From Gammaproteobacteria bacterium (lineage in GTDB: Bacteria > Pseudomonadota > Gammaproteobacteria > Pseudomonadales > Azotimanducaceae), in NCBI GenBank assembly GCA_009837185.1, contig VXUA01000057.1, forward strand, positions 37,422 through 101,421: 64,000 nt of DNA, in the 5' to 3' direction. Positions within the stretch are counted from its first letter, which is position 1, and every line of letters starts with the position of its first letter. A program made the translations under genes and the position numbers. Of the stretch, positions 59,601-64,000 are shown in pieces. The notes beneath the pieces were generated by a model. That model was not told the origin of the DNA, did no database searches, and saw nothing but the letters and a program-made list of their open reading frames with translations.

Positions 59601-60153
59601 TATTGTCGACGACCTTGATACAGGGTTCACGGTGGAGCAGAAGTCAGTTCGAACCGCTCGTCCTCCTCGCGCGGGTCCAATCGCATGGTTTAGGATCCCT
59701 CGACTCGACGGTGAACTAGACCGGGGCATTCCAGTCAGAGGTGATTACCTTTTTGAGTACCGCGCACCTGCAGGTGAATGGAATCGAATTGCTGAATCCC
59801 AAGCATACGGAAAATTTCGCAGAACTGCTGTCTTCAATTACGTGAGACAGACGAACCGAACAGCGACATTTACTACGGAACTCCCTGATTCCGCGGTATG
59901 GCAATTAGACTACCACGTCCCAGTCTCTCTCAATAGAGACGGACATAAAGGGCTCAAATACCAAATGCAAATTACCGATCAGACTGGTTCGCAGCATGTG
60001 GACTTCGATGTCTACAACTTGGAAATAGGATGGAACTCAGTTGGAGAGTACGATTTAGATGCAGGAGAGGTCAAAATCAATCTAGTAGGTACTTCACAAC
60101 GAGGACCGCTCTGGGCAGACGCCATACGATGGTCTAAGGTTGAGATGGATTGA
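56695..60153 (+). CDS. ABC-2 permease fused to periplasmic M1-like pseudopeptidase and golvesin-like domain (divergent member)
   Basis: This protein has 1152 residues from a GTG; an in-frame TAG nine bases upstream excludes an earlier start. It is more diverged than the others: AEVRTARRRARFW opens it, and the coupling loop after helix 2 reads DAGHLHNRDRIIEVLDSKS. The M1-like domain retains VGGGWCMNSLQTLPGMVLMKE, but the zinc-motif place reads RLWSHR. The golvesin-like end contains VDDLDTGF and ADAIRWSK. It is convergent with another paralogue (60169-63717) with only 15 bases between stops. No ATPase is nearby. Confidence 0.87.
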   Translation: MFASVTNILNVAKAEVRTARRRARFWTIVFFLSLFSIMGYLISCSYLGYAALTSPSFGTGVPKYLLGNIDPTFFLFFQFAVLFLAFDAGHLHNRDRIIEVLDSKSITNFEYLAGRVFGIAGLLWLVAAANIFVMQLLGLVSTTTNIGIAETIEWYSLINLLVIDGPATLLFWCSIVVFLSCVLHFRLLVVVVASTLMFGWFFLFLNTPYSLLEVVSPSSNDTLFVSDLLPQLASIHVIGLRVATILAAMALVAVGGLIWRRQKSVSKRTWFYPLGTCLCAGILLYTFGLSVVINHHNTAENWREVHANHEWDHRIDLVAITGTVTIDPRKHLFSDLSLSFQTTTDSSGSLVFTFNPSMDIDELFLNGNEPDWTFGDGLLTVSTQVPLDLDAIHTLDIIAFGVPDEKFAYFDSAFDYLRTPGITNQTISLLGSKGSIYSSKYVALMPGVYWYPIPGPARGDYRSSNQGLDYFHLDLTVELTPNHWQLVGTDSVVRSSDQTNAYRVSPTSPVHQISLFASEFESASAEVEGIEFKIFLHKQHADNLKLQDEFVDKFEDLVKWRLQDFSDHGLTLPFRTLTLVEVPRQLRTVGGGWCMNSLQTLPGMVLMKEHGFPSARMDLALERLTNREHDEDSVDEEQMKLLFEYFWYGMGTDNPWMGLPERLWSHRVSARGEYANALDQIALSLIASLQRRNHEFFSIHSTVHFADLTALSFFEGTVGLEDGLENDRVPSTIGTARRLRENYATRVSVWNNVEDTSFTDLPSAKGNQHDFELLLLKCDRIANALMSVNGEEKVFAWLVDILTQHAGQTYTLENLISSAETHEVMVDPFLTEWLQTNSLPAFEASNYTTARITDDAQGNPRYLTSVSVRNTQPVAGFVRLQFPTEQSWDWPRPYLTESKGVRIDGGSAKRINLLTSYEIRSVYVDAGLSLHRGLIQLTQGSETSEIPTNMEPADFAEASSWMPIKEIGIIVDDLDTGFTVEQKSVRTARPPRAGPIAWFRIPRLDGELDRGIPVRGDYLFEYRAPAGEWNRIAESQAYGKFRRTAVFNYVRQTNRTATFTTELPDSAVWQLDYHVPVSLNRDGHKGLKYQMQITDQTGSQHVDFDVYNLEIGWNSVGEYDLDAGEVKINLVGTSQRGPLWADAIRWSKVEMD

Positions 60154-60168
60154 ACCGACCAAAAACTA

Positions 60169-63100
60169 TTACTCGAGAGGGACCCAGCGAATCGCATCCG
60201 CGTAAATAGTCTTCTTTTCAGACGCACCAGAAATCCAAACTTCCGTCTGCGTCGAATCGACATCAAATGTGCCGAGTACATGCCACCCATATTCTGCGTT
60301 TTGTGCATCGAATTCGATAGTCTCTTCCCGCTCTCCAATCACTACCTTTATCCTGGTGTTTCCAGCTGGATATAGTTTAAACCAGTCAGCTGATAGTCCT
60401 TGGTATAGCAATACTAGAGTTTCTCGATCACTCGGAGCGAGTTCCTCAACCGGCTGGTGATATTCGAGTTGCCATCGCCCCTTCTTAGGTAAAGTAGCAC
60501 TGTACTTTGCGTACGATGGTTTACCCTCGCGACCGTGGTGAATGAAGGCGTAGGTACTGCGGTATTTACCATAAGCTCTTTGAGCCGACCGACGTACCCA
60601 CCGTTGTTTGGGTGGTGGTTCACCGTCTTCAAACACGTACGCTGGCAGACCACTGTCCCATTCTTCGACTGTCGAAGTACCAAGTATCTCCCGCAAATAT
60701 GAAACCCCAGGTAACAACGTGAATGGGGGATTTTCGTACACTATCTCAAAATTTTCATCGATATCATCAACTATCACTGCCTGACTCTCCGGGGGCGACC
60801 ATTCGGTTTTGACAACATAAGGTTGTTGCGTTTCCGCAATATCGTTCTCATAAATAATCGGTGGAATGACTATCCGTATTGCGTTCCTATTTAACGATAA
60901 GTACGGTTCAACATACATAACTTCGACGGGAAAATGTACGATGCTCTTAATAGACAATTTCACCGATTCGTTACCACGAACTAAAAATGCTTTGAACCAG
61001 CCTCGAGAAATATCACGACGAGTACCGTGACCCTCAGGGTTTATGTTCGTATAAGACACGTCTACAAAACCGTCATGAGGTTCGGCATTGTGCACGAATA
61101 CAGTAGCTTCATATCGTTTCTCACCTGACTCGTTATTCGGTAATCTCCTACTCGTGGGTTCGGCTACGATAAAGCCGGGCAACCCCTTCACGTTGAGCCA
61201 ATCTCCAAGAGTGGCTTCTAAATCAAGATCGAGTTTCTTAGCTTCCCGAATCAAATCGTAATAACTGTAAGACGCACCGTTTTTCGATGTTGTTAGTAGT
61301 CCAAGAAGCTTAGCGGTTGGTTTTCTCCCTAGTATTTCTAAGATAATCCGACTCAGAGTAGTGGACTTAGCAGATATGACTCTAAACCTCCTTAGAGGTG
61401 CTTCCTCGGTTGTGAGTTCACCAAGAGAATAGCTTTCGAGATCGTTCCAGACTACAGATTGAGTGTTATATCGAAGCAACTTTAGTTCTTCACGGCTCTT
61501 CGGAGACGCGTTTTTGCCTACATCGAACAGATCGAAAATACTTCTTTTTGCGTGTGCTAGAGCCAGTTCAAAGACAAAAAAACGACTGCGGTCCGTACCG
61601 ATGTTGTCTTCGATAAAGATGTTTTGACTAACAATTAAACGATGAACCAATTCCTCGATGACATGATCAAGGACTGTTGCACCGGATTCCGAAGTTGAAG
61701 CCTGGTATTTGACAAAGTTCCTTGCAAAACCAATCGTAGGGTGCTCGCCAAAGACATTACTGTTGAAATACTGGGAAACTCTTGATCCAGAATAGTTCCA
61801 GATACGTGTTCGCTCCATACCTGAATAACCGTATTGATCAGCCAATTTATCAAAGTAGATTTCGCCATTTAAAGGTAATTTGGTATTTGGCAGGGACGAT
61901 TCTCGCATCAAAACCATACCGGGAGAACCCATAACAGTGTCCATCTTCCATCCGCCGCCGTAGACTCGTAAGGATGTGGGGACTTCGACGAGAGAAAATT
62001 TACTGTAAGGATATACGAGACCATCCCCTTTATACCGGTGGAGCCAATTCAATAATCGTGTTTCAGTCGTACTCTCTAATGTACTCAAGTCATGAAACCT
62101 TCTGCGGTGATGCTTTGTGAAAAGTACTTCAAACTCAATGCCTTCGACTTCAATGCTAGCGCACTCAAAATCACTGCTCGCTAAGGAAATTTCTGGTACT
62201 GGATTCACAGGAGCAATTTGATAGGTGGAATGGCGTGAATCGTTTAAATTCTTAGCCACCCGATGACCGCCACCAGCCACCAACCAATCTTTTGGAACTG
62301 ATACTTTGAGGTCAACGGTAAACAAGTCCCGCGGCCTGACCTCCAATCTATCTTCGCCAGTGGCTGCACCGGAAGTGGGATACCATTTAATACCGGACGT
62401 TAAGACCACAAAATCTCGGTGAAATATGTAATTTTCGGTTCCAAGTGCGAACAAGTTCCGGACTTTCGCTCCGGCAATGTCTTTCGACTTCACCGCCGCG
62501 TCTAAATACGCAAAGCGCGCATCTGGGCGACCTCGAGCTGCCACTCTGACTTCAACCGAGCCGTTGTTGTTTGCAGGAATCGGAACTTGTAGGATTCCTT
62601 TCTTAAAACTAGGGTCAGCCACTTCATTTCCTCCAACCGATAGCTGAAGTTTGCGATATCCTGGATTCAATGACAACACGACATAGTCATGTACATTGTC
62701 CTCTGGTGGGGTCAAGTCAATTGTGACATCTAACTCCACCCTGCGACTTGGGAAAATTTTTACAGTACCCCTCATATCGGTAATGTCAGGAAAGGTGCTG
62801 AGCTCCTAGGAGTTATGGGTTCGAAGCCAGTCTTGAACTTCCAATCGACTCAGATGTTGGAATCCTAGGGTTCCACTCATCACGAGGATACCGAGCACGA
62901 ATGCACTGATACCGTCCGCGGTGTAGTGTCGCCGGTACATTAAAGGACGTCCTAAGCAACTCCCCGCCAAGACTACAAAACTTCCAGCAAATAATGTGAG
63001 CGAGAACCGATTGAGCAAGATTTCACCCGATACAAAGCGAGGCGCAATTTCCGATGGAAAGAGTGAGGCACCTGTGGTCGTGCCTAGAACACCCGCATAA

Positions 63101-63717
63101 TCAAGGGGCAATCGAAGAAACAACCAAAAAACGATTACGATGCCCCCGAGAGCTAGCGCGATTACGACTATCCTTGATCGTACGATCGTTGAAAGAAATA
63201 TGGTTAATGCGCCGAAGAATGCTAAGTTCGGTACTAGATCCCAGATCAAAAACGAAGCTACGCTGTGCAATTCGATGAGATTTCCGTAGCCGAGGTTGTT
63301 CATTTCAGCAATCCAACCGTACAGCACGACTAATGTAATGAACACTACCATGGGTACTGCGATTAGTATTACTAATCCCAACAACCGCGCTAACAGAACA
63401 ACAACATTAGAGGCCGGAACGACATCTAATACTTCGGCGACTTTATTTCGAATATCTCGTCCGCGCATGTCATAAGCAAGCAAAATCATTGCGATGCAAT
63501 AGAGTGCGATGAAATATGGTCCCAGCGTTGCGGCTATGTAAGTTGGAGCCATCATCCCAACACTCGCGGATTCTACCGCTCTTAGGATGTATTGCAGTTC
63601 AACCAATACATAAAAGGAAGCACTAACTAAGAACGCCATGAGCAGAATCAACTTCGTGCGTTGCAGTTTGAGGGACTGCTTCACTTCAGTCAGTGCGAAC
63701 ACTAAGAACATATTCAA
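60169..63717 (-). pseudogene. ABC-2 permease/M1-like/golvesin-like gene interrupted by in-frame TAG
   Basis: As one frame this would be an 1182-codon family member. The first 303 residues (ALTEVKQSLKLQRTK, seven helices, coupling loop DMRGRDIRNKVAEVLD) end at TAG (62808-62806). The same frame continues with ELSTFPDITD, and the next ATG (62775) opens 868 residues of M1-like plus golvesin-like protein ending ADAIRWVPLE. Aligned with the 1799 gene (THQQQSPGSFPD against THNS-stop-ELSTFPD) the stop replaces Gln, and CAG to TAG is one change. The zinc place is NFVKYQ. The distal part alone has no signal peptide and could not reach the periplasm. Pseudogene, suppressed stop and sequencing error remain open. 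Confidence 0.75.
62806..62808 (-). other. In-frame TAG stop at permease/periplasmic domain boundary
   Basis: The amber codon falls right after the last membrane helix, at a position where paralogues carry Gln, without any frame change. Confidence 0.85.
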
Positions 63718-64000
63718 TTAGATGCCTGTCACGATTGGAAGGTCAATTCTTGCTGATTGTGGCGGGTGTACATACCTGACTCTATGAGATACAAATCACT
63801 CTGGTTCCCGAGTTTTCCTCTTGATGGAATTGTTTACCGAACTGAACGTGTGTGCTACGTTCTCTGTTTCTGCCTTGATATTCAAAGCCCAAGGCTTTAA
63901 TAACCTATTCGACCGAAGAAAGAAGCAAACCTAATTAGTTTACTGGGGTCTGAGCACGTATTGGGGGACAGGTTCTTAGACACATTTTGATCATGGCGCG

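Noticed and set aside
38397..62808. Stop-codon reassignment as the explanation for the in-frame TAA and TAG
   Set aside because: Several clearly intact genes in the window end in TAG or TAA at conserved C-termini (for example 1799-family genes ending TAG and groEL ending TAA), and the two stops replace different residues (Tyr and Gln).

Overview
The window looks like chromosomal DNA of a gammaproteobacterium, probably free-living and marine. The evidence is a homodimeric-type AceE with an AceF, a nadC-ampD-aceE-aceF neighbourhood resembling the E. coli one, an AmpG-like permease, YajQ and GroESL. Base composition is moderate by eye and was not computed. I see no rRNA, tRNA, CRISPR array or transposase.

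Layout. (1) 1-9967: three tandem very large ABC-2 permeases, the first cut by the window edge, with one ABC ATPase between the second and third. (2) 10416-14692: a two-gene RND efflux operon. (3) 14894-28393: housekeeping block with a small outer-membrane barrel, groES-groEL under a CIRCE element, an AmpG-like transporter carrying an inserted lipoyl-like domain, yajQ, a corrinoid adenosyltransferase, aceE-aceF, ampD and nadC. (4) 28449-31087: a hipBA-type toxin-antitoxin pair and a Cu/Zn superoxide dismutase. (5) 31460-38606: two more tandem copies of the giant permease, the second broken by an in-frame TAA. (6) 39049-40667: divergent AlkD-like and endonuclease III-like repair genes. (7) 40765-54934: a defence island. 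It holds a Dcm-like methyltransferase, an EcoRII-like protein with apparently lost catalytic residues, a protein with two GHKL ATPase modules, a receiver-domain protein, a PLD-type nuclease, a one-polypeptide adenine-methyltransferase restriction enzyme, a GmrSD-like DUF262/DUF1524 protein and a DUF4238-like protein. (8) 55425-56111: an exported acidic protein. (9) 56695-63717: two more giant permeases in convergent orientation, one interrupted by an in-frame TAG.

Two systems stand out. The first is the seven-member family of roughly 1150-1180-residue proteins. Each joins a seven-helix ABC-2 permease to a periplasmic M1-aminopeptidase-like domain and then to a golvesin-like carbohydrate/cell-surface-type domain. 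In all seven the HExxH zinc site is missing, so these look like pseudoenzymes coupled to transport. Only one ATPase is present to power them, and two copies carry single nonsense codons exactly where paralogues have a sense codon. The second is the Dcm / EcoRII-like / double-GHKL / receiver operon with a divergent PLD nuclease. It looks like a restriction-modification system rebuilt around signalling: the sequence-specific endonuclease has probably lost its catalytic Lys and Glu, the ATPase protein carries a histidine-kinase-like second half, and the next gene encodes a receiver domain.

A third oddity is the AmpG-like permease, whose periplasmic loop between helices 3 and 4 holds a non-lipoylatable lipoyl-fold domain. 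All functional statements rest on motif reading; no database search or structure prediction was run.
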